From Gemmataceae bacterium (GTDB lineage Bacteria; Planctomycetota; Planctomycetia; Gemmatales; Gemmataceae): a stretch of DNA of 40,061 nucleotides. Position numbers and translations under genes: made by a program. The stretch covers positions 1 to 40,061 of the forward strand of contig JADLBT010000237.1 of NCBI GenBank assembly GCA_020847555.1. The letters are read 5' to 3'. A model generated the notes under the pieces. The model was not told where the DNA came from. It searched no databases and worked only from the letters and a program-made list of their open reading frames with translations. Positions 32,813-40,061 of the stretch are shown in pieces (position 1 is the stretch's first letter; each line of letters begins with the position of its first letter).

Positions 32813-33216
32813 ACCAGCCGGAAGCCGAGGCCGTGCTGCTGGACGGACTCCAGCGGCAACTGGCATGCTACGCTCGCGCGGACGCTGCCGCCCGGGACAT
32901 CGCCGAGCGCGTCGGGCGCGGCGAGGACGTTTCCGCCGGCATGGACCGCCTGACCGCCCCCCTCGACGAGGCGGCCCGCCTTGGGGCCGCGCTGGCGCCC
33001 GTCAAGGAACTCTGGCAGCACCAGGCGTACCGGCCAGGCCCGGCGCTGCAGACCCTCCTGCGGCAATTGGCCGAAGCGGTCGCGGGGGTGGCCGAGCGGG
33101 TGGTCGTTGCACAGCAGGCCGCCACGGCGCGGCGCGACCTGCTGTGGCCCCAGCTGGAAGAACTGGCCCGAGCGCAGCGCATGCGCCGCGCTTATGGCGC
33201 CGGACCGCCGCCCTGA
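32809..33216 (+). CDS. Small helical protein of unknown function
   Basis: 135 residues, almost wholly helical and Ala/Arg/Glu-rich, with heptad-like spacing and no membrane segment or signal. The length and 'LLDGLQRQLACYARADAAARDIAERV' opening faintly recall FlgN/FliT-type chaperones, but I cannot support that by motif. The ATG overlaps the preceding stop (ATGA). It is followed after 39 bases by the sigma-54 activator gene, which has its own AAGGAG. A role as a partner or regulator of one of these two proteins is possible. Confidence 0.7.
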   Translation: MNQPEAEAVLLDGLQRQLACYARADAAARDIAERVGRGEDVSAGMDRLTAPLDEAARLGAALAPVKELWQHQAYRPGPALQTLLRQLAEAVAGVAERVVVAQQAATARRDLLWPQLEELARAQRMRRAYGAGPPP

Positions 33217-33255
33217 CCGACCTCCTCCCTCGCGCCGTTCCCACAAGGAGATGCC

Positions 33256-34290
<1,035 letters not shown>

Positions 34291-34317
34291 CCCCGAATCG
34301 GTCTGGTGCCAGGACCG

Positions 34318-34362
34318 CGACCCGTGGGCTTTACGAAAACCCCTTCCACACCTTCCCCCTTG
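34318..34362. repeat. Repeat family A copy 4: half stem plus tail
   Basis: ACCCGTGGGCTTTACG (from 34320) repeats the right arm of the family A palindrome but lacks the left arm. It runs into ACGAAAACCCCTTCCACACC (34333-34352) and beyond, matching the tail at 28957-28986 at 27 of 30 positions. It lies between the sigma-54 activator and the first dehydrogenase gene. Confidence 0.6.
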
Positions 34363-34438
34363 ACGATGTCCTTGCCGGTCCCGACGCTGACAGGACGAGG
34401 CGACGCATGCCGTCCGGGGCAGCGGGAGACTGGAGCCG

Positions 34439-35440
34439 ATGCGCGTGACACCTGTCGTGATGATCGCCGGGGACGGCATCGGACCAGAGGTGATGGCCGC
34501 CACCCAGGCAGTCGTACAGGCCGCAGGCGCTCGCATTGACTGGATCGAGGCACATGCCGGCGTCGGCGCGATGGCGCAGTTCGGCGATCCCCTTCCGGAG
34601 GCAACGCTCGACCAGATCCGCCGTCACCGCGTCGCCCTCAAGGGTCCATGCACCACTCCCATCGGCAAGGGGTTCCGGTCCATCAACGTCCGCCTGCGCC
34701 AGGGGCTCGACCTGTACGCCAGCGTTCGCCCGGTGCGCACCCTTCCCGGCGTCAACGTCCCCTACCAGGGCGTGGATCTGGTGGTGGTGCGTGAGAACAC
34801 CGAGGGGCTGTACTCGGGGCTGGAACACGTCGTCGTGCCCGGCGTGATCGAGGGGCTGCGCATGGTCACGCGCAGCGCCGCCGACCGCATCGTGCGCTTC
34901 GCCTTCGAGCTGGCCCGCCACCAGGGCCGCCGCCGGGTCACCTTCTGCCACAAGGCCGACGTCCTGCCGATGAGCGACGGCCTGTTCCTCGACACTGCCC
35001 GCGCCGTCGCCGACGACTACCCGTTCCTGGAGTTTCAGGAGATCCACGTCGATCGGCTGTGCCTGCAGCTGGCGCTGGACCCGACCCAGTTCGACGTGCT
35101 GGTGATGGAGAACCTGTTCGGGGACGTGATCAGCGATCTGTGCGCGGGGCTGGTCGGCGGGCTCGGGCTGGTGCCCGGGGCGAACATCGGGACGCGCTAC
35201 GCGGTCTTCGAGGCGGTCCACGGCAGCGCCCCGGACCTGGCCGGCAAGGGGCTGGCGAACCCGATCGCCCTGCTCCGCTCGGCGGTCCTGCTGCTGGAGC
35301 ACATCGGCCAGGCGCAGACGGCCCGGCGCATCGAGCAGTCGGTGGTGCGTACCCTGCAGGCGGGCCGCAACCTGACGCGCGACCTGGGCGGCACCGGCAA
35401 CACGCAGACGTTGACCGACGAGTTGATCGCGAACCTGTAA
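34439..35440 (+). CDS. NAD-type isocitrate/isopropylmalate dehydrogenase family enzyme
   Basis: 333 residues. 'GDGIGPEV' (11-18) opens the protein. The substrate loop '[21 protein letters not shown]' gives Ser81, Asn83, Arg87 and Arg97. '[13 protein letters not shown]' gives Arg118 and Tyr125, 'CHKADV' the catalytic Lys, and 'NLFGDVISD' the metal-binding Asp pair. '[15 protein letters not shown]' is the coenzyme loop. The set is complete, and Ser-Ile-Asn in the loop favours isocitrate (NAD-linked) over isopropylmalate, though homoisocitrate or tartrate-type substrates cannot be excluded. Such enzymes decarboxylate the oxidised substrate in the cytoplasm. GGGAGACTGGAG precedes the ATG. A paralogue follows after 60 bases. 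Confidence 0.9.
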   Translation: MRVTPVVMIAGDGIGPEVMAATQAVVQAAGARIDWIEAHAGVGAMAQFGDPLPEATLDQIRRHRVALKGPCTTPIGKGFRSINVRLRQGLDLYASVRPVRTLPGVNVPYQGVDLVVVRENTEGLYSGLEHVVVPGVIEGLRMVTRSAADRIVRFAFELARHQGRRRVTFCHKADVLPMSDGLFLDTARAVADDYPFLEFQEIHVDRLCLQLALDPTQFDVLVMENLFGDVISDLCAGLVGGLGLVPGANIGTRYAVFEAVHGSAPDLAGKGLANPIALLRSAVLLLEHIGQAQTARRIEQSVVRTLQAGRNLTRDLGGTGNTQTLTDELIANL

Positions 35441-35442
35441 CG

Positions 35443-35481
35443 CCGCTTGCGGCCTGGCGGTCATCGCGCAGCCGCAAGCGG
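35443..35481. repeat. Repeat family B copy 3 between the two dehydrogenase genes
   Basis: CCGCTTGCGGC (35443-35453) pairs with GCCGCAAGCGG (35471-35481) around a 17-base loop. With 35442 and the following bases it contains the 17-base family core GCCGCTTGCGGCCTGGC. Because it sits between two co-directional genes it might attenuate transcription of the second. Confidence 0.65.
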
Positions 35482-35500
35482 TTCATCACGGGCGCCACAC

Positions 35501-36499
35501 ATGGCCTTGCGCGTGACGTTGATCCAGGGCGGCGGTATTGGGCTCGACCAGGTGCCCGCCGTACAGCGCATCTTCGACGCGGCGGGCGTGGCCGTCGAGT
35601 GGGAGGAGCACCTCGCCGGCCTGGCCGCCGTCGAGGCCGGACAGCCCGCCCTGTCGGCGGAACTGCTCGAGTCGGTCCGCCGCAACCGGCTCGCCCTGAA
35701 AACGAAACTGCTCGTCCCGCCGGAGAAGCACACCAACTACAACGTCGAGTTTCGCCGCCTGCTGGGCGTGTTCGCCTCGATCCGCCCGCTCCGCAACGTC
35801 CGCGGGCTGCCGGCCCGGTTCCAGAACGTCGATATGGTGGTAATCCGCGAGCTGACCGAGGATCTGTACGCCGCCATCGAACACGAGGTCGTTCCGGGGG
35901 TGGTGCAGAGCATCAAGGTGGTGACCGAGGCGGCGTGCCGGCGCTTCTTCCGGTTCGCGTTCGCGTGGACCCGCGCCAACGGCCGCAAGCTGATCCACGC
36001 GGTCCACAAGGCGAACATCCTCAAGCTGGCCGACGGCCTGTTCCTGCAGGTCTTCCGCGCCACCGCCGCCGAGTTCCCGGAGATCCAGACGCGCGAGATC
36101 ATCGTCGATAACTGCTGCATGCAGATGGTGTCCAGGCCGCAGCAGTTCGATGTGCTCGTGATGGGCAATCTGTACGGCGACATCGTTAGCGACCTGGGGG
36201 CCGGGCTGGTCGGCGGCGTCAGCGCCACCGCCGGCATCAACGTCGGCGAGCACCTCCGCGTCTACGAATCATTCCACGGCGGCCCGCGCGAGGCGGTCGG
36301 CGCCGGCCGGGCGAACCCGCTGCCGCTGCTCCTGCCGGCCATCGACCTGCTCCAGGACGCCGGGCTGAAGGAGCCGGCCCGGCGCATCTGGGACGCGGCC
36401 GAGGCGGTCCTGACGGAGGGCCGCGTCCTCACGCCCGATCTGGGCGGCACGGCCGGGACCGCCGACATGGCCGAGGCGATCATCGCGCACCTCTCCTGA
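35501..36499 (+). CDS. Divergent isocitrate/isopropylmalate dehydrogenase paralogue with altered active-site motifs
   Basis: 332 residues, alignable end to end with the preceding enzyme. 'GDGIGPE' is replaced by GGGIGLD (10-16), and the Ser of the substrate loop by Asn79 in 'KHTNYNVEFRRLLGVFASIRP'. 'RENTEG' has become RELTED (116-121), and the coenzyme loop is 'HGGPREAVGAGRANP'. Arg85, Arg95, Arg116, Tyr123, the HKA lysine and 'NLYGDIVSD' remain. This resembles the pattern of regulatory subunits of heteromeric NAD-isocitrate dehydrogenase; a changed substrate is the alternative. The ATG at 35501 has only a weak ribosome site, and a family B hairpin lies just before it, so expression may be lower than that of the first gene. 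Confidence 0.85.
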   Translation: MALRVTLIQGGGIGLDQVPAVQRIFDAAGVAVEWEEHLAGLAAVEAGQPALSAELLESVRRNRLALKTKLLVPPEKHTNYNVEFRRLLGVFASIRPLRNVRGLPARFQNVDMVVIRELTEDLYAAIEHEVVPGVVQSIKVVTEAACRRFFRFAFAWTRANGRKLIHAVHKANILKLADGLFLQVFRATAAEFPEIQTREIIVDNCCMQMVSRPQQFDVLVMGNLYGDIVSDLGAGLVGGVSATAGINVGEHLRVYESFHGGPREAVGAGRANPLPLLLPAIDLLQDAGLKEPARRIWDAAEAVLTEGRVLTPDLGGTAGTADMAEAIIAHLS

Positions 36500-36547
36500 A
36501 CCGCTGGTCGGACCATCCCCCAACCAACCTTTCGCGGACGACCACGT

Positions 36548-36553
36548 TACAAT
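36548..36553 (+). promoter_or_regulatory. Candidate -10 box before the AAA+ ATPase gene
   Basis: TACAAT stands 59 bases before the GTG start in a short gene-free gap (36500-36612). No good -35 box is found at 16-18 bases, so it is a weak candidate. Confidence 0.3.
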
Positions 36554-36612
36554 GAGGGTCGGGGCGCCGGCGCGGCGCCGGTCCACACGACCCGTGCGAG
36601 GAGATCCCTCTG

Positions 36613-38034
36613 GTGACGTCAACGAAGGTTCGGCCGGCCACGCTGAAAGAGCTTCGCGAGAGTGGGTGGGTGTCGAGGACGGTCAAGCAGGAGATCCGCG
36701 CCAACTTCCTGGCGGCGCTGCGCCGCGGCGACGACCTCTTCCCCGGCATCGTCGGCTACGAAAACACCGTCATCCCGGAGATCAACCTCGCCTTGATCGC
36801 CGGCCACGACATGCTCTTCCTGGGCGAGAAGGGGCAGGCGAAGAGCCGCCTGATGCGCTCGCTGGTGCGCTTCCTCGACGACGAGTTGCCGTACCTCGAC
36901 CTGCCCGACTGCCCCGTCCACGAGGATCCCTACCGGCCGATCACCCGGGCCGGCCGCCGCGCCGTCGAGGCGACCCCGGAGAACAAACTCCCGATCGCCT
37001 GGTGGCCGCGCCAGCAGCGCTACGCCGAGCGGCTGTCGCCGGGGACGAAGTTCGCCGACGTGATCGGCGAGATCGACCCGGCCAAGCTGGCCGGCGGCGC
37101 CAGCATGTCGGCGGAGGAGGCGCTGCATTTCGGCCTGATCCCGCGCATGCACCGCGGCATCTTCGCCATGAACGAGATCCCCGAACTCGACGAACTCGTC
37201 CAGGTCGGGCTGTTCAACATCCTCGAAGAACGGGACGTGCAGATCCGCGGCTACCCGGTGCAGTTCGACATCGACGTGCTCATCCTCTTCTCGGCGAACC
37301 CGGCGACGTACAACCGCAGCGGCAAGGTGATCCCGCAGCTGAAGGACCGCATCGGCTCGCTGATCCAGACGCACTACCCGCTCGACCGCGCGACCGGCAT
37401 CGCGATCATGGAGCAGGAGGCTGGCCTCGACCTCGGCGGTGCGTTCCCGGTCGTCGTGCCGTACTTCATGAAGGAGGTCATCGAGCAGATCAGCGTATGC
37501 GCCCGCAAGTCGAAGTACATCGACCACCAGTCCGGCGTCAGTGCCCGCTTCAGCATCGCCAACTACCGGACGATGGTCGCCAGCGCCCGCCACCGCGCGG
37601 TGCGCCTGGGCGAGAAACCGGCAGTGCCGCGCGTCAGCGACCTGGGCCACCTGTACTCCTCGTCGCTGGGCAAGCTGGAGCTGGATATGATGGGCAGCCA
37701 CCAGATGTCGGAGCGGCAGGTGCTGGAGGCAATCCAGGCCGAGGCGATCAAGACGGTGTTCGAGGAGTACGTCGATAAGCACGGACTGGAGGAGGTGGCC
37801 CACGTGTTCGGGCGCGGGGTCAAGATCGAGGTCGGCGACATGCTGCCGTCGGCGCAGTACAGCGAGCGGCTCAAGCGCGTGCCGAAGGCGTGGGAGAAGG
37901 CGTTCGAGGTCAACCCCAGCGAGAGCGAGGCGGTGCGGGCGTCGTGCGTCGAGTTCGTGCTGGCCGGGCTGTACGCCAGCGACCGCATCTCGCGGTCGCA
38001 GAAGCACGGGAGGATTACCTATGAAGTCCGCTGA
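36613..38034 (+). CDS. MoxR/ChlI-like AAA+ ATPase
   Basis: 473 residues. A helical start (1-45) leads to '[33 protein letters not shown]', with Walker A GEKGQAKS at 71-78 (Ala-Lys-Ser in place of Gly-Lys-Ser/Thr, as in the magnesium-chelatase-like group). The Walker B region reads '[13 protein letters not shown]', Asn-Glu rather than Asp-Glu. '[12 protein letters not shown]' is the sensor 1 strand and '[15 protein letters not shown]' carries the expected arginine. Such ATPases act with a VWA-domain partner to remodel or insert metal into targets. Here a VWA gene follows, separated by two inserted genes. GAGGAGA precedes the GTG start. The stop overlaps the DUF433 gene start by 14 bases. Confidence 0.9.
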   Translation: MTSTKVRPATLKELRESGWVSRTVKQEIRANFLAALRRGDDLFPGIVGYENTVIPEINLALIAGHDMLFLGEKGQAKSRLMRSLVRFLDDELPYLDLPDCPVHEDPYRPITRAGRRAVEATPENKLPIAWWPRQQRYAERLSPGTKFADVIGEIDPAKLAGGASMSAEEALHFGLIPRMHRGIFAMNEIPELDELVQVGLFNILEERDVQIRGYPVQFDIDVLILFSANPATYNRSGKVIPQLKDRIGSLIQTHYPLDRATGIAIMEQEAGLDLGGAFPVVVPYFMKEVIEQISVCARKSKYIDHQSGVSARFSIANYRTMVASARHRAVRLGEKPAVPRVSDLGHLYSSSLGKLELDMMGSHQMSERQVLEAIQAEAIKTVFEEYVDKHGLEEVAHVFGRGVKIEVGDMLPSAQYSERLKRVPKAWEKAFEVNPSESEAVRASCVEFVLAGLYASDRISRSQKHGRITYEVR

Positions 38035-38464
38035 CAGCGACATCATCGACCTGCCGCCGCCGGAGATCATCGAGCGTGGCCGCGGCCCGGAGATCAAGGG
38101 GACGCGGATCACCGTGTACCGGATCCTCGATTACCTCCTGGGCGCGTGGCCGGTGTCGAGCATCGCCCAGGACCAGAAGGTAACGCCGGGGCACGTCCAG
38201 GCGGCGATAGATTACGTGCGGGAGCATAAGATCGAAGTGCTAACCGAGTACGTCAAGATCCTGGAACGGTGCGAGCGCGGCAACCCGCCGGAACTCCAGG
38301 CCAAACTCGACGCATGCGCCGGAAAGGCTCGGGCTTTGATGGAGCGGATCCGCGAGGCCAGGGCGCGCGGAGCGTCCGACGCCGAGGTCGATGAGATGGT
38401 CGCCCAGGCTCGCAACGGCGGCGCGCGGAGGGACGCCAATGGCAGGGATCATGGGCGACAATGA
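38021..38464 (+). CDS. DUF433 family protein (antitoxin-like, HTH)
   Basis: 147 residues. '[48 protein letters not shown]' (about 26-74) is the DUF433 helix-turn-helix. DUF433 proteins are usually paired with PIN-like or DUF5615-type partners and are regarded as VapB-like antitoxins. A charged helical C-terminal half (75-147) is longer than in minimal antitoxins. The start ATG follows GGGAGGATTACCT and lies inside the end of the ATPase gene. The stop lies 26 bases inside the next gene. Antitoxin function is inferred from family and pairing. Confidence 0.82.
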   Translation: MKSADSDIIDLPPPEIIERGRGPEIKGTRITVYRILDYLLGAWPVSSIAQDQKVTPGHVQAAIDYVREHKIEVLTEYVKILERCERGNPPELQAKLDACAGKARALMERIREARARGASDAEVDEMVAQARNGGARRDANGRDHGRQ

Positions 38465-38846
38465 CATCGAGGGCCAGTTCCTCTATCTGATCTCGCTGCT
38501 TGAGTCCCCGACGTGGAAAGAACTTTGGCAGAGGCTGAAGTTAGCGGTCGTGAAGTTCGAGGCACTCGGACTCGCTCGTGAGTCTCCTGATCGGGTGGTG
38601 TGGCAACTTTGCCAGGAGCGGGAGGTGATTCTGGTGACGGGGAACCGAAATCGAGACGGCCCCCACTCACTTGAGGCCACGATCCAGCCCCTCAATCGCT
38701 CCGAGTGCCTGCCGGTGTTTACCATCGGGGACATGGATGAATTTCGGTACAGCAGGAGGTACGCCGAGCGGGTCACAGAAAAGTTGATCGATTACCTTCT
38801 GGAACTGGATAACTGCCGCGGCGCGGGCCGTCTCTACCTACCCTGA
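38439..38846 (+). CDS. PIN-like-fold protein paired with DUF433 (toxin candidate)
   Basis: 135 residues. 'LWQLCQ'-type helix, 'EREVILVTGNRNRDGPHSLEATI' and 'LPVFTIGD' resemble the short proteins that accompany DUF433 genes and are sometimes misnamed ACP S-malonyltransferase. The strand followed by Thr-Gly-Asn-Arg-Asn is like the active-site edge of PIN-type nucleases, but a complete acidic triad is not obvious. The end 'YLLELDNCRGAGRLYLP' is characteristic of this group. GGAGGG precedes the ATG at 38439. Its codons contain more A and T than those of the flanking genes, which suggests a separate origin. Confidence 0.65.
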   Translation: MAGIMGDNDIEGQFLYLISLLESPTWKELWQRLKLAVVKFEALGLARESPDRVVWQLCQEREVILVTGNRNRDGPHSLEATIQPLNRSECLPVFTIGDMDEFRYSRRYAERVTEKLIDYLLELDNCRGAGRLYLP

Positions 38847-38865
38847 GTCACTCATCGAGAACCTT

Positions 38866-40061
38866 ATGAGCAATCCCGACCGCCTCGGCGGCATCATCCA
38901 CACCTACCAGAAGTTCGACCCGATCAACTTCCCCAGCCCGACGGCGCCGCCGCCGGACCTGGTCTCGCCCGCCTTCGAGCACATGCTCCTCTATGGCAGC
39001 ACGCGCGACCTGACCGAGGAGGAACTGGCCCGCGCCGTCCATCTCAACGCCAGCCAGATCGCCGGCCTCGGCCCGAGCCTCGAGGCGCTCATGGAGATCC
39101 TCCGCGAGCGCAAGCGCAAGATCCTCGCCACCTACGAGACGTCCCACGCCGAGAGCGAGGCGCGCGGCCACTTCCGCGACCAGGCGGACCGGATGTCGCC
39201 GCCGGCCAACCTCGCGAAGCGCTTCCAGAAGGCGGTGAACGAGGAGCAGTTGCACGACCTCGAACAGCTCTGGTATCGCTCCGGCGACGAGCACGGCAAG
39301 TTCGCCCGCCAGCTGCTCCAGCTCGTCGAGCGCCTCGGCGAGAAGTATCAGGTCGATGAACTTGTCGCCAGGTACGACTTCACCGGCCGCACGCCGATGG
39401 ACGTGCCGACTGCCCTGCAAGTCAAGGAAGAGCTGGAGACGATCGACAAACTCCTCAAGCAGCTGGAGGAGGCGAAGAAGACGGCCCAGATCGGCCTCAT
39501 CGACCTGGAGGAGCTGGCCCGCTTCGCCGAGCCGGGCGACGTGGAGCAGCTCAGCGCCCTGCAGCAGCAGGTCCAGGACTTCCTCCGCGAGCAGGCCGAG
39601 CGGCAGGGACTCGAAGAGGGCAAGCGCGGCGGCTTTCAGCTCACGCCGAAGGCATATCGTCTGTTCCAGGCGAAGTTGCTGACACAGATCTTCGAGGAGC
39701 TGCACGCCTCGCGCTCGGGGCGGCACCAGGGGCCGGTGATCGGCGAGGGCGCCATCGAGACGCAACAGACGAAAGCCTATGAGTTCGGCGACTCAGTCAC
39801 GCACATGGACATGCCGGCCTCGCTCGTCAACGCGATGCTGCGCGACGGCCCCACGCTGCCGATCCGCCTGAAGGCCGAGGACATCGTCATCCACAAGACG
39901 CGCAACAACCCGAAGTGCGCGACCGCCGTCCTGCTCGACATGAGCGGGTCGATGCGCTACGGCGGAACCTACGTCAACGTCAAGCGGATGGGCCTGGCGC
40001 TCGACGGGCTGATCCGCACCGAGTACCCGGGCGACTTCCTGCAGTTCATCGAGATGTACAC
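38866..40061 (+). CDS. VWA-domain protein, magnesium-chelatase ChlD/CoxE-like (3' end outside window)
   Basis: The first 398 residues are visible and the frame is open to the window edge. A long helical, charged region (about 60-300, with coiled-coil stretches such as 'LKQLEEAKKTAQIGLIDLEEL') precedes a VWA domain. That domain begins near residue 345 with the MIDAS start 'VLLDMSGSM' (Asp358-X-Ser-X-Ser). It would bind a divalent metal and act with the AAA+ ATPase encoded at 36613, as ChlI does with ChlD or MoxR with its VWA partner. The ATG at 38866 follows GAGAACCTT, a weak site. It lies 19 bases after the PIN-like gene and so is probably in the same operon. Confidence 0.88.
   Translation, partial: MSNPDRLGGIIHTYQKFDPINFPSPTAPPPDLVSPAFEHMLLYGSTRDLTEEELARAVHLNASQIAGLGPSLEALMEILRERKRKILATYETSHAESEARGHFRDQADRMSPPANLAKRFQKAVNEEQLHDLEQLWYRSGDEHGKFARQLLQLVERLGEKYQVDELVARYDFTGRTPMDVPTALQVKEELETIDKLLKQLEEAKKTAQIGLIDLEELARFAEPGDVEQLSALQQQVQDFLREQAERQGLEEGKRGGFQLTPKAYRLFQAKLLTQIFEELHASRSGRHQGPVIGEGAIETQQTKAYEFGDSVTHMDMPASLVNAMLRDGPTLPIRLKAEDIVIHKTRNNPKCATAVLLDMSGSMRYGGTYVNVKRMGLALDGLIRTEYPGDFLQFIEMY

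Overview
The window is high-GC bacterial DNA and most likely comes from a planctomycete of the Gemmata type (family Gemmataceae). The main evidence is a 1565-residue secreted protein whose N-terminus carries the planctomycete LEALEDRVTPA motif. Supporting evidence is a Gemmata-style N-terminal domain fused to SMI1/KNR4, a Uma2-family protein, an ECF sigma factor, and many GC-rich palindromic repeats between genes. I read 31 protein-coding genes; the first and last run off the window. I see no rRNA, tRNA, CRISPR array, transposase or integrase.

Layout: 1-2.5 kb holds the end of an unknown gene, a sugar-phosphate-isomerase-like TIM barrel and a DJ-1/PfpI protein. 2.97-6.2 kb is a plus-strand operon of response regulator, histidine kinase and ECF sigma factor. 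6.25-10.7 kb is a tight minus-strand operon: amidohydrolase, MoaD-like protein, Uma2 protein, aldehyde:ferredoxin oxidoreductase (AOR) and SMI1 protein. 10.9-15.6 kb is one giant gene for a secreted protein with two tandem metallophosphoesterase domains, the second with its active site erased, followed by a beta-helix.

15.8-31.1 kb is a ten-gene minus-strand exopolysaccharide (Wzx/Wzy-type) cluster. In transcription order it encodes a CapD/FlaA1-type dehydratase, NAD-dependent epimerase, Wzz-like chain-length protein, a Wzx flippase fused to a nucleotidyltransferase-like domain and two P-loop kinase domains, a Wzy-like polymerase, GT4 glycosyltransferase, initiating sugar transferase, WbqC-family protein, PIG-L deacetylase and DegT aminotransferase. 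Together these would make nucleotide sugars, build a lipid-linked repeat unit, flip it and polymerise it. The flippase-NTase-kinase-kinase fusion is the most unusual object in the window.

31.1-32.1 kb is a 1 kb divergent intergenic region. The plus strand then carries a secreted TPR protein, a small helical protein and a sigma-54 activator without a sensor domain (32.1-34.3 kb). Two adjacent isocitrate/isopropylmalate dehydrogenase paralogues follow (34.4-36.5 kb), one with altered active-site motifs. Last is a MoxR/ChlI-like AAA+ ATPase and VWA-protein pair (36.6 kb to the end), split by a DUF433 / PIN-like toxin-antitoxin-type gene pair. Two families of dispersed palindromic repeats recur in the intergenic gaps.

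All functional calls rest on reading motifs and context; no database search was possible.
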